35,076 nt of DNA from positions 394,156-429,231 of the forward strand of contig BEXV01000074.1 of the NCBI GenBank assembly GCA_003118195.1. Reading direction: 5' to 3'. Below the pieces are notes generated by a model. It did not search any database, was not told the origin of the DNA, and worked only from the letters and a program-made list of their open reading frames with translations. The DNA is from Hemicentrotus pulcherrimus (lineage: Eukaryota; Echinodermata; Echinoidea; Camarodonta; Strongylocentrotidae). Position numbers and translations under genes: made by a program. Every line of letters starts with the position of its first letter. The stretch's first letter is position 1. This document shows positions 10,439 to 21,488 of the stretch, piece after piece.

Positions 10439-13400
10439 GCAACATAATTTGTCATGGTAGAACCATCATTATCATCCAGAACAATGATTTCCAATGCATC
10501 TTCATATGCACTTAAGGGAAATTGATTGGGGAGCGACTAATCGTTATCGAAGTGGTTCAGTTCTGACCAGCCATACAATTAAAAGTGATTTTAAGAAAAA
10601 GTAAAAAACATTTCATGAAAGAAAGTAAGCATTTCATAAAAGAAAGAACTGCACTAAAGTCTGCTTTTGCAATAACAGTTTAGGGGATCATATTATCAAA
10701 TCAAGTCAGCAATAAAATGTAGGTATACAAACCCTAAAATGCAAGTAAGTGATAATGATATATCACATCTGATTACTGTAAAATAAAAAATAGTGACCAA
10801 ATTTGTGTATTTTATTTGTTAGTATTCCGCTCTTCACACATAAGTAGACCCTGATTATTTGTTGTTGTTGAAACAAGTGTGTTTATGCCCACAAATGGAA
10901 AACAAAAACCAGATTACAAAGAAACTAAACATTGGCACGTAACTGATGTAAGGGAAAACATATTTCTAAGCCAAACACAGACTTGACACAGATATTGCAT
11001 TGTCAATTCTGTTTACAAACAGCCAGGCAGTATTCTATGATTCATGTTTAGAGCATTTAGTGACAAACAAATAGAAACACAATCTTTGTTGAAAGCATTA
11101 CACCCTTGTACAATGCAGCAATATATGTTGATATAAACATGTTTATACCTCAGTATATTTATATATCTGTGATGGGCATGAATATATCAAATACAACATC
11201 TGCCTGTCAGACAATTTTCTTTTGTTACGGCAAGTTGTTTTCAAACTTTGATACAATAGCTTCTCTCTTCTACCATGAAGGTTGACTGTTTTGTCAAGGC
11301 TGTCTGATTTTTACCATTCAAAAGATGAAAAAGAATTGTTTTCTGGCACCCAGCCGTCTCCAGTGATAAAATAAAAATAAAAGGGAGTCTTTTGATTTGT
11401 AACTAGGGACGACAAGGAAACCATGAATGTGAGCAAAGTGTGAGGGAATGGGCTATTAGTTAGGAGGGAACTGGTATGGGTAGCATGAAGGGAAAATCAT
11501 TGTCAGTACCCCAAGACCAAGCAAATTGAGTGATGAATGTATGATAAAAGACCCACTGAAGCTGACACCTACTCTTTCAATACCATTTCACTCAAGTGAC
11601 TATTGGAGTATCCAATTTAATATGCCTGCCCTACCATTATAACATCAATATCCCCGATTTAGACATGCACTGCATGACTGCATGACAAATCTCTTGGTGT
11701 GACCGATCATTAGTTACAGTGATACCAACAAGAACCAATACTAGTCAATTGCTGTATCAAGAGTTGTTAATTTTTGATAAAATAAATGGATATAAGACTT
11801 CTGTTGTAACAGAAAGTAAGAGTGTACAATCAAAGATTAGCCAAGAAACTCTTCCATTGCAAACGAAGCTAATACAAAATCTACAATCTCTGTATATCAT
11901 GAAAGTAGTCTCTAGACCCCCCCTACACTTCTGTAACTTTTCTTTTCATTCTCAAGCATAAGACCATCACAGATAATTATTTAACTACTGTGCTCAGTAG
12001 TTGGTAGAGGCATTCTACAGCCACTTTTCCTCTTCCTTTCAATTATAAATGACATTCTGTTCAGGGTGAGTCACACTCATCTTAGTCTTACTCAACTACT
12101 TAAAGGCAACATTTACAATTCATTAAACAAAATTACTTCCCAAGATTTAAGGTTATCTAGATAGCCAAGAAACATAAAAGATGGGATATCCATCCCCCAT
12201 AGATCAAATTAATTTGTTAAATAATTACAAGCTTCAAGCCCTATTTAAATTGCATTTTCAAAACAGATTTATTCATCTGGGTATGACAAAATAGAGTAAA
12301 TTCTTACTTTCAAACGTGATGTAAATTAACTTTGCTAAGGATTCAGATGACATTTTTTGTCTATAACTTTAAAATAGATCTATACATTGATTTATACATT
12401 GTTGAAACATCAGAGGAATTTCAAAAACTATCAAATGGTGGAACCTTTAAAAGATCAACAGTTATAAATGCAGTAAATGAAGACTGAACCTCATCACTTT
12501 TCATTACAGTGAAAGGGAATGAATGAAATGACCATGAACTTGGCAAGGGTCTGGTCAATGCCCTGGTTGGTCAATATGAGTGGACAGCATGATGACCAGT
12601 TATGTCAGTTTGATTGCTGCCCTCCACTCGCTTTGATTACTGCACTTAAACAAAGACCATCAACAGGTGCTCCAGTCAGAAGCACTATCTGTGTCTTCAA
12701 TATCCTGTGAGCTGACAAGCCCAATTACAGCAGATATCCACAACTCATTGCATGCTCAGCCATTCCCTCCCTATAAACTACATTACTCCAGCTAATGGTG
12801 TGTCATCATACCTTAAACAAACTACAGTAATTCTTCTATAACAACCTATCACAGAGACACTGGCAGAAGTCCAGTATCTTCAGAACATTTCACAGTACAG
12901 AGGAATTAAGTGCACGTAGCTCTACAAGCAGGAAGATTGATTATATATTTTTCTTAATAATAAAAAAAGTTAGTGAAATTCCAGACACCTCAACAATACA
13001 TTGAATAAATAGATATGGACATTATGCAGAGTTTCTTCTGAAATGGAGTCAAAGTCAATAGCTATCAACATTATCCAGCCCCTCAATTATTCTTTCTACA
13101 TGAAAAAAAAAAAACATATCTATTTCTTTCTTTATCATAAAGCTTTTATCTTAATTCCAAGAATGATACAATATGCAGCAGGTAGACTTTTCAGGTAAGT
13201 CAATGGAGCAAGTGAACTATGATTTCTAGATGTCACACAGAGCAAACAATGCTTCTGAAAGGGACGGCCCGAGGTCAAACTAGTTTTGAGGTAACAAGAA
13301 ATATTTCTTTGTCTAAGCAGGCATGATATCATTTGAAAGGAAAAGGTAAGCATGACACACAAGTGCGTAGCAGACAGAACAAAGACTTGCATACATTGTT

Positions 13401-13914
13401 TGTATTCTGTCACTAGAGGGCAGTATACTGATGTATTCACGGGGAATGTTGAGTATTGATCTTCTCAAAGCAAATAATACTTGCATTCACAAAATCACCA
13501 ATGACAAGTATACTGATATAAGGTGTTTTAAAAAAAAAATACCACTGTAATAATATACTAGAATACATTCGCCAGTCACATTTTGAACATGAATACATGG
13601 TATATTAAAATCTTGATAAACACAGACTTGACCTCTTTCAAGTCAAATAGTAATATATAGAATACATTCCACAAACCAACTGATACCAGTTTACAGGAAA
13701 AAATACAAGAAAATATTTTGCTGGGTATTCAAATTGTTATGGGTCGTAAGAAAAGACATCCATCTTATTTCTAGCTCCGGCAAAGCCTCAATAAAAAAGA
13801 TAATATTTTTTATGAAATGTGAAAACAACTGTTAATCATGGAATTTCAGGACAGTAACCAACTAACCCTTAATTAAAATCCTCAATCAAATTTTTAAAAA
13901 GAATTGATTATCCT

Positions 13915-13970
13915 AGTCACAAAGACAAACACAATGGAATGAAATGTGAAGAAGAAAGAAAATCCATCCA
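13915..13970 (+). repeat. Diverged repeat, copy 1
   Basis: ctagtcacaaagacaaacac followed by aatggaatgaaatgtgaag and an A-rich stretch closely matches 14388-14440. The pair is a small diverged duplication about 476 bp apart. Confidence 0.6.
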
Positions 13971-14387
13971 TAATAATTTTCTTTAAACTGCACATGAAAT
14001 GATACTAAATTCATGTTAGATGCTCTTGTAAACATGAAAGTACATATAAGCACATAAAGTGTAATAGCACAAGCAATGATTCCCATGTATGTTTTCATGG
14101 TTATTTTAATTTGAAGTAGTAAATATTGTCTAAATTCAATTCATGTCACAAGAATATCAAGTCCAACCATCACATGGACAAGAAATTAAAATTTAAGGGG
14201 GGAAAAGTGGTTGAATATCTTCCAGTCAATATCTGGAACATACACTACCCGGTAATTTATTAGTATGACATAGGTACTGAAGTTCAAAATAATAGTTCTT
14301 CCCAAATCCTAATATAATATTAGAATATCATATAAAGTGGTCATTAGTAAATCACATGTCACTCATTATCAATAGAGCCTACTCACA

Positions 14388-14440
14388 AAGACATACACAA
14401 TGGAATGAAACATGAAAAAAAAAAAGAATTCATCCCATTG
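14388..14440 (+). repeat. Diverged repeat, copy 2
   Basis: cctactcacaaagacataca followed by caatggaatgaaacatgaa matches the copy at 13915-13970, with a few substitutions and a longer A run. Confidence 0.6.
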
Positions 14441-14924
14441 ATAGAATTCTTATATCAATTCAAATAACACAACCAGTAGGAATATAGAGTCTCTGTGAAG
14501 TATGTACACTCTTATATCATGTAACAAAACAATGTATAGTAGCATAGGTCTGAATAGATTCTCTTCAATAGCATGATAAGTAGAAAATGGTTTGCGTACT
14601 GATTTCCTTTGGCTCTCTCTATTTCAGATGTTTCTGATTGACTAAATTCTATAACTTATACTCAAAGGAGAGGGATACATTAATTGGGGGAGGGGGTACC
14701 GGGGTAGATATGATAGCTATATATGCCAATTGAGAACCAACACTGATAATGATGATAATATTCTTTTATGTGCCAATACATGATGAAAGGTCTTCTTTAC
14801 TGTATTTCAATAACCCCAGACTTAGGATTTATATTACAATGTCACACTCTCGAGTCTACTAGGGATCATGCTATTATTCAACAACAATGATGTTTGCATG
14901 TAGATTTATGCATCTGGGTACAGA

Positions 14925-14995
14925 AATACAAAGTGGATTAAATGTCTTGCCTAAGGACAGAATGTTTTGCCTGAGCCAGGGTTTAAAAATTGTCA
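14925..14995. repeat. Possible SINE tail fragment with CTTGCC-AAGGACA motif
   Basis: The words aagtggattaaatg, tcttgcctaaggacag and gagccagggtttaaa follow one another. They resemble the aagt-act-CTTGCCCAAGG-ACA / GAGCC-GGGTTCGAA arrangement found in many ancient SINE and MIR-like repeats. This is a resemblance from memory only. Confidence 0.35.
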
Positions 14996-15216
14996 TATCT
15001 TCAAACCCTTCACATCTCTTAAAGTGTTCAAACGACAGTACCCCAACACTTCCATGAAGCCTCCTTCAAACAGTAAACCAAGTTAAAGAAACCCCTGCCT
15101 GAATTAAGCATATACTCCACACTTTTGTATCTTAAAACACACACAGCTAAGAATGCTTACCAGGTAGGTGCCTTTGTCTAGTGCATCTCCTTTTTTTTTT
15201 ATATCTTCTTCTGCCA

Positions 15217-15892
15217 TTTATTAACACATAAAGTGGTGTATATTTCAAAGTTCTTTATTCTCTTTAGGTGGTTTACCACATAACGTTTGAACCAGGCTTG
15301 AGATGCTATGAGCAATGTCATGGGAAAACTTGAATACCGATACAGCTAGAGGCATCAGCATTAAGTTACCTGCAAGATGAGAGTCTTATTCATGGCCACA
15401 AACCACTTTAAATCTCTGAGATAGATATTATTGCTTTCTCCTTCTTAATCAACATGATCATTGTAGAACTATAATTCAACATACACCCATGTATACCTCT
15501 GTCTGTCTATTCCTACAGTATATTACACATGAAATGTGTAGGATTGATCATTAAGTGCATAATACAGTAACTGTAGCGATTATAATGATGCAACATTCAC
15601 ATATTATATACTGTCTTAGAAATTTGGGAGGGGTTTGAGATAAATGAGTCAAATGCATGTTAAAGATAACTGCCGGTATGATTGCTGACCCCTTACCCTC
15701 ACCACATGATCTTCTTCAGCTAATCATTAAAACATAGAAATATTTCTTGCATGTATATGAAATTTGTGTCCATGCTGAGCCACGTCACCTAGACCTTGCC
15801 AGAAATGGGAGGGGCTTTCATCTCTTAGTCAAGACAATGAATGGTCCATCCCATGTTTGAGACTGCATCCTTACTGGCTACCCATCTGCCTG
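15217..15892 (-). other. Proximal 3' UTR with candidate polyadenylation signals
   Basis: On the minus strand the first AATAAA hexamers after the stop codon are at 15254-15259 and 15217-15222, about 640-680 nt downstream. A GU-rich stretch (ctttatgtgtt) lies between them. No coding frame is apparent. The true transcript end is uncertain: AATAAA matches occur by chance in AT-rich DNA, and a more distal end is possible. Confidence 0.3.
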
Positions 15893-16266
15893 TCATGAGA
15901 TGGACTCCGCCCAGCCGGTGCTGGGGACCGCATCACTCTTGGCTGGTTTGGATGGAGATGATGAGTTGGAGGAAGCGACAGGGAACATGAGGACCTTAGC
16001 CAGCATGTAGGAGAGATCAGGGAATGAATCCAGGACAGAGTTAGCTTCAGAGCTGAGCCCTGTCTCTCGCTTTGGTTTCTGTTTGACCATGGATGATGAG
16101 GAGTGTTTGAGGATCTCATCCAGAGCGGTAGGAGACTTCTTCTGGGACGAGGATGATGATGATGATGATGATTGGTTGGAGGAGGAGGATGGAGTCAATG
16201 CTGGTTTGAGTGGAGGGTCAGATGGGCTAACTGCTAAGTCCAAGAGTTCCGGATCCACTTTTTGCA
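15893..16266 (-). CDS. AFTPH: Aftiphilin-like terminal coding exon with stop
   Basis: This is the last coding exon, 374 bp including the TGA stop at 15893-15895. The acceptor is tttctatctacag|TG. With the split G it starts VQKVDPELLDL and runs 124 residues. Order: VDPELLDL (1-11), a Pro/Ser linker, a nine-Ser run encoded by a TCA repeat (about residues 34-42), TALDEILKH, KPKRETGLSSEA, FPDLSYMLAKVLMFP (about 82-96), then a Ser-rich tail ending GWAESIS. Vertebrate aftiphilin has VDPELYEL, KPKRE and a LPDLTFMHAKVLMFP-like block in the same order (from memory), and ends a short distance after, as here. This is the strongest single piece of evidence for the gene identity. The function of the terminal block is not known to me in detail. 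Much of the exon is higher in GC than its surroundings, as expected of coding DNA. Confidence 0.95.
16149..16169 (-). repeat. Coding TCA microsatellite (poly-Ser)
   Basis: Inside the terminal aftiphilin-like exon a (TCA)6 block followed by TCC TCG TCC encodes nine consecutive serines. Triplet length change would alter the Ser run without breaking the frame. Confidence 0.85.
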
Positions 16267-16674
16267 CTGTAGATAGAAATTAGAGAGAAGAGATGATACA
16301 TATTGCAAATATAATATTCAGCACATCCTGAAAAAGTTTGTTTTCTAAAGATAAAAATCATTAGTCATTCACATACATAGGTCGGTGCACTGTGCTATTG
16401 TCCCAATGGCTTTCAAATTATTTTGTGTATGGACTTCCCTTATAAATAAGCTACAAGCAATTCTTTTGAGCTATTTCTTTTGCTAGTTTTATCAGTTGCA
16501 TCAAATTATCAGAAACAGTCATAGGTAAATGTAGCTGAAAATATGAATACTGAAAAATGGAATGTGCAGATGTTGAATATTAATGAGGAATCATGATGAT
16601 TAAAATGACCATCATGCACAACATGCACAGCACAATAGATGAATGGGTAGTTATGCTACAAAGGAACAGGAATT

Positions 16675-16719
16675 AAGAGAGAAAGAGAAAGAGAAAGAGA
16701 AAGAGAAAGAGAAAGAGAA

Positions 16720-16754
<35 letters not shown>

Positions 16755-16819
16755 AAGAGAGAGAGAAAGAGAAAGAGAGAGATAAAGTGTGTGTGTATGT
16801 GTGTGTGAGAGAGAGAGAT
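16675..16819 (+). repeat. (GAAAGA)n / (GA)n / (GT)n compound microsatellite
   Basis: A purine tract of agagaaag units changes to (GA)n, then a short (GT)n block and a final (GA)4. The Lys/Glu-rich and Leu/Phe-rich frames over it are repeat translations. It is intronic to the minus-strand gene, where the transcript would read CU-rich. Confidence 0.9.
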
Positions 16820-17833
16820 TGTCATATAACCAACTTGAGAGATGTGAAGAATCACAAGAATTTGATGTGGTATATTTCCTATAAATTAATTGTTAGCATT
16901 GTGTGGTCTGCAAAACACTGCAAAATCTGCACACTGGTGAAAGTAAAGTGTGTATCATTTCATTGAAAAGAAACAAGAGTGTTCATTTGAAATAGGAGAA
17001 GAAACATGCCCTGACAGCCATAAAATCAAAGCATCCACTTTATATTATCAATTTAGAATGAAAATGAAAGAAGGGGGGGGGGCACTATTTTTTCAAAAAA
17101 ACTAGTAACACTGATTTTCAAGATCAATTAACTAGCAAAAGGGGCATGCTTTTTTAGAAAAGAAACAGTAATTTAAATTTTTCACACATGTAAATACTTG
17201 AAATATGAAGTTCAGGACTTTGCTATTGATCTAATAGCATTTACTATTTTCAGCAGCGAAGCACTATTCCTTTAAACTTGTTTCTAATTCATAATTAATA
17301 AAGGAAAGTCCCTTAGGTCCAGCATGAAATAAGACGTATTAAGAACAGTTGCAATCAACACACCATAGTTTGGTTCCTGTGTTAGCTAAATGTAAATAAA
17401 AGTGATAAAATCTACATCATATACAACAAAATCTAAATTGTATTTGCATCTCAAAACCAGACAGTCAAATCTTGCCTCTGACCAGTTTTATTTTGGAAAA
17501 AATGACAACATGTATAGCACCATGTAATTTATCCCCAAAGTAAAATAATCAACATTTCACTTATGTCATTTAGCTCCAAAAGTGAGGAGTTAAATTTCCA
17601 ATTGGTGTCAGATAATGAAATAAATCCATACACCTCTGCCAATACGGCTGTTTCCAAATTATATTGGAATTAAAATTGGGCTGGCTCGGATACACATATA
17701 GAATCTTGTTGCAGCAATAAGGCATGTGTGACCTATGTCTTTTTTTTTTTTTTTACTACAGTGCCCTCTCTTGTTGAAACCTATGTTGCTTTATGAAGTC
17801 AGATACTGTTGATGAATTTGAGAGAAAGATAAC

Positions 17834-18064
17834 TTACACTATGAACATGACAGACAAAGAAAGCGGACAAAATATACAGTTCCTCAGATAGACAAAGGAA
17901 CATCCTTCACTGCTATTATGTAAAAAATATGTAGAACAGGTGTCACATGAATATTCACCTGTTCTACACATTTTTACATAATAGCAGTGAAGGGATGTTC
18001 CTTTGTCTACCTCAGGAACTGTATATTTTGTCCGCTTTCTTTGTCTGTCATGTTCATAGTGTTA
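17834..18064. mobile_element. CACTA-ended hairpin MITE, copy 2, with TTA target duplication
   Basis: The element (17837-18061, 225 bp) has the same CACTATGAACATGACAG terminus as the copy at 10209 and is nearly identical along its length. Arms 17837-17942 and 17956-18061 surround the centre tcacatgaatatt. That centre is the reverse complement of the centre of copy 1 with one mismatch, so the two copies sit in opposite orientation. Flanks are TTA at 17834-17836 and 18062-18064. It lies in an intron of the aftiphilin-like gene, about 1.4 kb from the nearest exon. Confidence 0.9.
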
Positions 18065-18865
18065 AGGGATAGTGGATTTTGAAAAATTATTAGGAGTATT
18101 GCAAGAATGTAACATGTGCCTTCATACAAAGCACTCAAGAATACCTGGTTCCAGAGGAAGGAGAAATCACTGAGAAGTGAGAGCAATTGCTTTATATTTA
18201 GTATCTTGTTATTTGTTTTTAGAAAATGAAGTAAAGCAAAGCTATATTTGTGTCATTCAATTTCATCTAATTCACTTTTATCACATTCACTATATACATG
18301 ACCTACTACGAAGCTATATCATAACACATCTCAGAGTACATTTTCATGGGTCATTATTCAAACAAGTGATCTAGATTGAAGGAAGTAAGGAAGGAAAATA
18401 AATAAAGAGGTAATAGTGTTACTAGGATCAGATGCAATTGTATCCGTTCAGCATGGTATTCCTTTGTAATTGAAGGTGGATATGATCTGCTGAGAGCCAG
18501 GAGAGGATGCAGTCAGTTCTACACAGAGTTAACACCTCTTTTACAGACAGACAATTTATGCTTTCCCCTCTAACTCCACTACATAGAGAGAGTACGTAGG
18601 GAAAGGACTACCCGGTACATGTATATCTTAGCACGATCAGTCTTACCAGGACTTTGTGCGCACATTGTATTCCAGGGTAAAGGTGTGCATTTTAATTATT
18701 GATTTCTTACTATACAGACATGCTCATGAAATGGGGTCTGATTATGCTACAGGCTTTCAAGAGAACAGTCATTTTTCTAGGTAGACGATTACAAAACAAA
18801 GAGAGCTCTTACATATCATGAAAGGTCAACGTGGTCTTTCACTGTCTCCCCTCCCTGAATATACT

Positions 18866-18996
18866 ACTCTCTCTATCTCTCTCTCCCTCTCACACTCTCT
18901 CTCACACACACTCGCTGTTACATACTGTCTTCAATCATCTTTCTGTCTACATTTCCTTTTGTTTAACCAGCTTCATCTTTTTGCCAAGTGAGAAAG

Positions 18997-19027
<31 letters not shown>
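18866..19027 (+). repeat. (CT)n/(CA)n tract and (GA)n tract
   Basis: (CT)n with a short (CA)n occupies 18866-18912 and (GA)n occupies 18990-19027, with about 77 bp of ordinary sequence between. Complementary CT and GA blocks could pair into a hairpin in the intronic RNA. Confidence 0.85.
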
Positions 19028-19031
<4 letters not shown>

Positions 19032-19447
19032 AAACCTTGTCTGGTGGAAAAATTATAAGAGCAACATAAAACCCACAGCAAATCATGCAAAATAAATCAA
19101 CAATAAATAAAAAGTATGGATAAAATAATGTGTCTACGCTCTTCAAACTACACAAGTAGAGTATATACATATGCAACTATGTGAAAAATGAGAACAGAAG
19201 AAAAAGTATATACACGTAAATCAAACTGAAACCAAACTGTACTGACAAAAAGATGAGAGTGCAACGACATGCAAGCCACACATCTGTGAAACACGAAGAC
19301 TAAATCACTGTATCTAACTCAAACTCAAACAAGAAATAAGAAAGCAACTAAAATCTAAGAAATCAAAGAACATGCACACTATACTACATAATTATTAAGT
19401 ATGGTCAGTTATCCTTGAGAGAGTGTCTTCTGTTAGAGGAGTTTTAC

Positions 19448-19519
19448 CTGATCTAGATTTATGTCTAGAAGACGAGCTCTTTCGCTCATTGGCGAAAAAG
19501 TCCAGGTTTAAGCTGTTTG
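19448..19519 (-). CDS. AFTPH: Aftiphilin-like symmetric exon with NLDFF clathrin-box-like motif
   Basis: This exon has 72 bp, with phase 1 at both ends. The minus-strand acceptor is ttgatacacaacag|CA, with a weak pyrimidine tract, and the donor is CAG|GTAAAA. With the split G from the exon before, it reads ANSLNLDFFANERKSSSS, followed by a basic Arg/Lys/Ser end (RHKSRS). Vertebrate aftiphilin has a similar LLNLDFF followed by a Ser run at this position (from memory), which supports a real exon. SLNLD resembles a clathrin box (L-hydrophobic-x-hydrophobic-acidic) with the first Leu replaced by Ser. A different acceptor CAG seven bases downstream would bring in a stop codon, so 19519 is preferred. 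The symmetric phase means skipping would leave the frame intact. Confidence 0.82.
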
Positions 19520-21390
19520 CTGTTGTGTATCAATAAGAATCGGTTATAAGAGAAGGGAATGTAAGTGATCAACAGGAGAAAAGTTGAAAGGTCATGCTAA
19601 ATGAATTAAAAGGGAAAAGAAGAAAACTATAATTAAACAAAAATCAGAGCCCTCTAATAACTTACTTACCAATTTAAAAAATCTAATTATTTTTTGTCTT
19701 TTATACCTATAATTCCTAATCATGTTATTATTGTTATATAAATATACACATACCAACAAATTTTATTAAATTTAAAGAGTACATATATGTGCAAAAATTG
19801 TGAGATGGTAAAGTGATATTGATTTCTATCACTTTTTAAACTAAAAATCTTCTAATCACTAAAGTTTGATTTAATGTGCACTTTTGATATACAGCTTTAG
19901 GCAAGCTACATGTACATGTAGTATAACAGATTTATTAGTTGTTTTTCTTACTGTGGTGTCAGAAAAATCAACTTTATATTGGAATCAGAATATGACATAT
20001 CCAAATACATATCATTCTATGCTTCATAATCCATTTCATGTACATGTATCATGTCCTTGTCTGATCTGATGGTTTTGTTTTACATAAACACTCTTCATTT
20101 GATTTAGCTGAATCAAATCACCTCTCATCTAGTAAACCAAAGCACTTGTATGGCTGGTGTACAATGCTCCTATTTCCAACATACCGTACATATTTCCATC
20201 CACCAAAAGAGTACGGTAGCTGAAATGACTGAACTTTGTTTTATAAAAAAAAACCCTGAGACATTTGTATATTGTTGATGGCAGCTGTTTTCTTGACAGA
20301 AACTTCAAAAAAAAATAATAAAGGCTGTCTTTAAATTGACAAAACTCATCAAATCTTCTTGAACACAAACAGTTTATGATATTACTGGCACTGCACATCA
20401 CTGTCACCCATGATAGTCATGCAATGTTTCCTAGAGGCTAGTTTATATGTCATGTCATATGCATCATGGATGGTGGTGCTACCAGATGAATAATATTCCA
20501 TACATTGTGCTACCTGTACCTGATAATTAACCCACTATCTCCAAACAGATAGGTGATGATAAGAGTACGGTAAACATCCATGACAGTCAATTAAAGAAGG
20601 GACTTTGAACCATGGAAAGAATGAGTATAACCCCATTCATATAATATCTACAACTCATGTACCAAGATATCACTTTGGTCGTGTATGAATTGGTCGTGTA
20701 TGAATTGATCAAAATTCAAATTCATTCAAATGTTGATCCAACTACATATTGTGCTTAGCATACAATACACAATTTGCTTTAACATAGAAATCAAGTAGAC
20801 TTTGGCAGCCAATCAGATAGTTTACATTGTAACTTCTTGAGTGTAATATGGCTTGATCAAATTTCTTATCGTTTCCTAACCAACACTGTATGATGCCAAC
20901 ATGATTTACATGTATATATAGTTCCAAAAGGCATAAAGTCCTGATCACAAATATTTTTTCTTCAATAATTGTTAATGAAATCAAAACATCTTTGTACAAA
21001 TCATTTTACATGTAAAGCAGCCGCAGCTGGATTAATCATGTTTACATATAATGTTGGCATCATACATCTATACATTAAGAAAGATAATAACCTGTTAAGA
21101 ACAAGCAGACATTATATCTAAAAGGTGGATAAGAAATAAAACTATATATAAAAGTCTGTTCTCTCATGCTTTTATTTCGTCATGAATTCACATCTCTAAA
21201 AAGAAATTGGCCGATACCAAAAACACCCTACCCTCTGTATTATTGTTTTAATAATGGATATACTAGCACTAATGGGTTAATAAAACTGTTGCTCAAGTCA
21301 AACATGGCCACCCCCATCCAATGGTAGTTAAGGTATAGTGTTTACCATTTTTTGTGTACGGTATATCAAATAGTTTAAATCATGACATAC
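19520..21390 (-). other. AFTPH: Intron (1871 bp)
   Basis: The donor is ATG|GTATGT and the acceptor acaacag. It contains TACATGTA clusters (19907-19920, 20038-20048) and a perfect 15-bp tandem duplication at 20676-20705. Two minus-strand open frames of 85-92 codons (20129-20407 and 20742-20999) have no family resemblance and are not called. Confidence 0.75.
20676..20705 (+). repeat. Perfect tandem duplication of a 15-bp unit
   Basis: The unit tggtcgtgtatgaat occurs twice in direct succession. It is a recent-looking small duplication within an intron. Confidence 0.85.
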
Positions 21391-21451
21391 CATCTAAAGG
21401 GTTAATAAGACCACTGTTGCTCCAGTCAAACTCAGCTTTGGGGACAGTATC
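21391..21451 (-). CDS. AFTPH: Aftiphilin-like exon: FDWSNSGLINPLD motif
   Basis: This short exon of 61 bp encodes 20 codons plus one base: DTVPKAEFDWSNSGLINPLD, then G of a split codon. The acceptor is a (CT)n microsatellite ending ctctctcag|G, and the donor is ATG|GTATGT. The FDWxxSGLxNPLD motif is highly diagnostic: vertebrate aftiphilin has FDWSSSGLTNPLD at the same point (from memory). The exon is too short for routine ORF finding and was found by reading the splice sites. It enters at phase 0 and leaves at phase 1, matching both the 72-bp exon at 19448 and the last exon at 15893. Either can therefore follow directly. Confidence 0.93.
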
Positions 21452-21452
21452 C

Positions 21453-21453
21453 T

Positions 21454-21488
<35 letters not shown>

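Larger units (their letters stand above)
8031..15216. other. Downstream flank or distal 3' UTR; no coding gene recognised
   Basis: Over 7 kb without a credible exon on either strand and with few microsatellites, unlike 1-8030. It contains a hairpin transposon (10209-10435), a diverged repeat pair (13915 and 14391), a C run (8916-8924) and an N at 9333. Short open frames, including a Cys-containing one ending near 9977, lack start context, splice sites or family resemblance. Confidence 0.45.
16267..19447 (-). other. AFTPH: Intron (3181 bp) before the terminal exon
   Basis: It begins with donor CAG|GTAAAA and ends with acceptor tctacag. It holds a purine tract (16675-16819), a G run (17073-17082), hairpin MITE copy 2 (17834-18064), and CT/CA and GA microsatellites (18866-19027). 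No further exon was seen in it. Confidence 0.75.

Noticed and set aside
20129..20999. Two minus-strand open frames of 92 and 85 codons
   Set aside because: They lie inside an intron of the gene, in AT-rich DNA, with no recognisable motif or suitable splice phase to be cassette exons.
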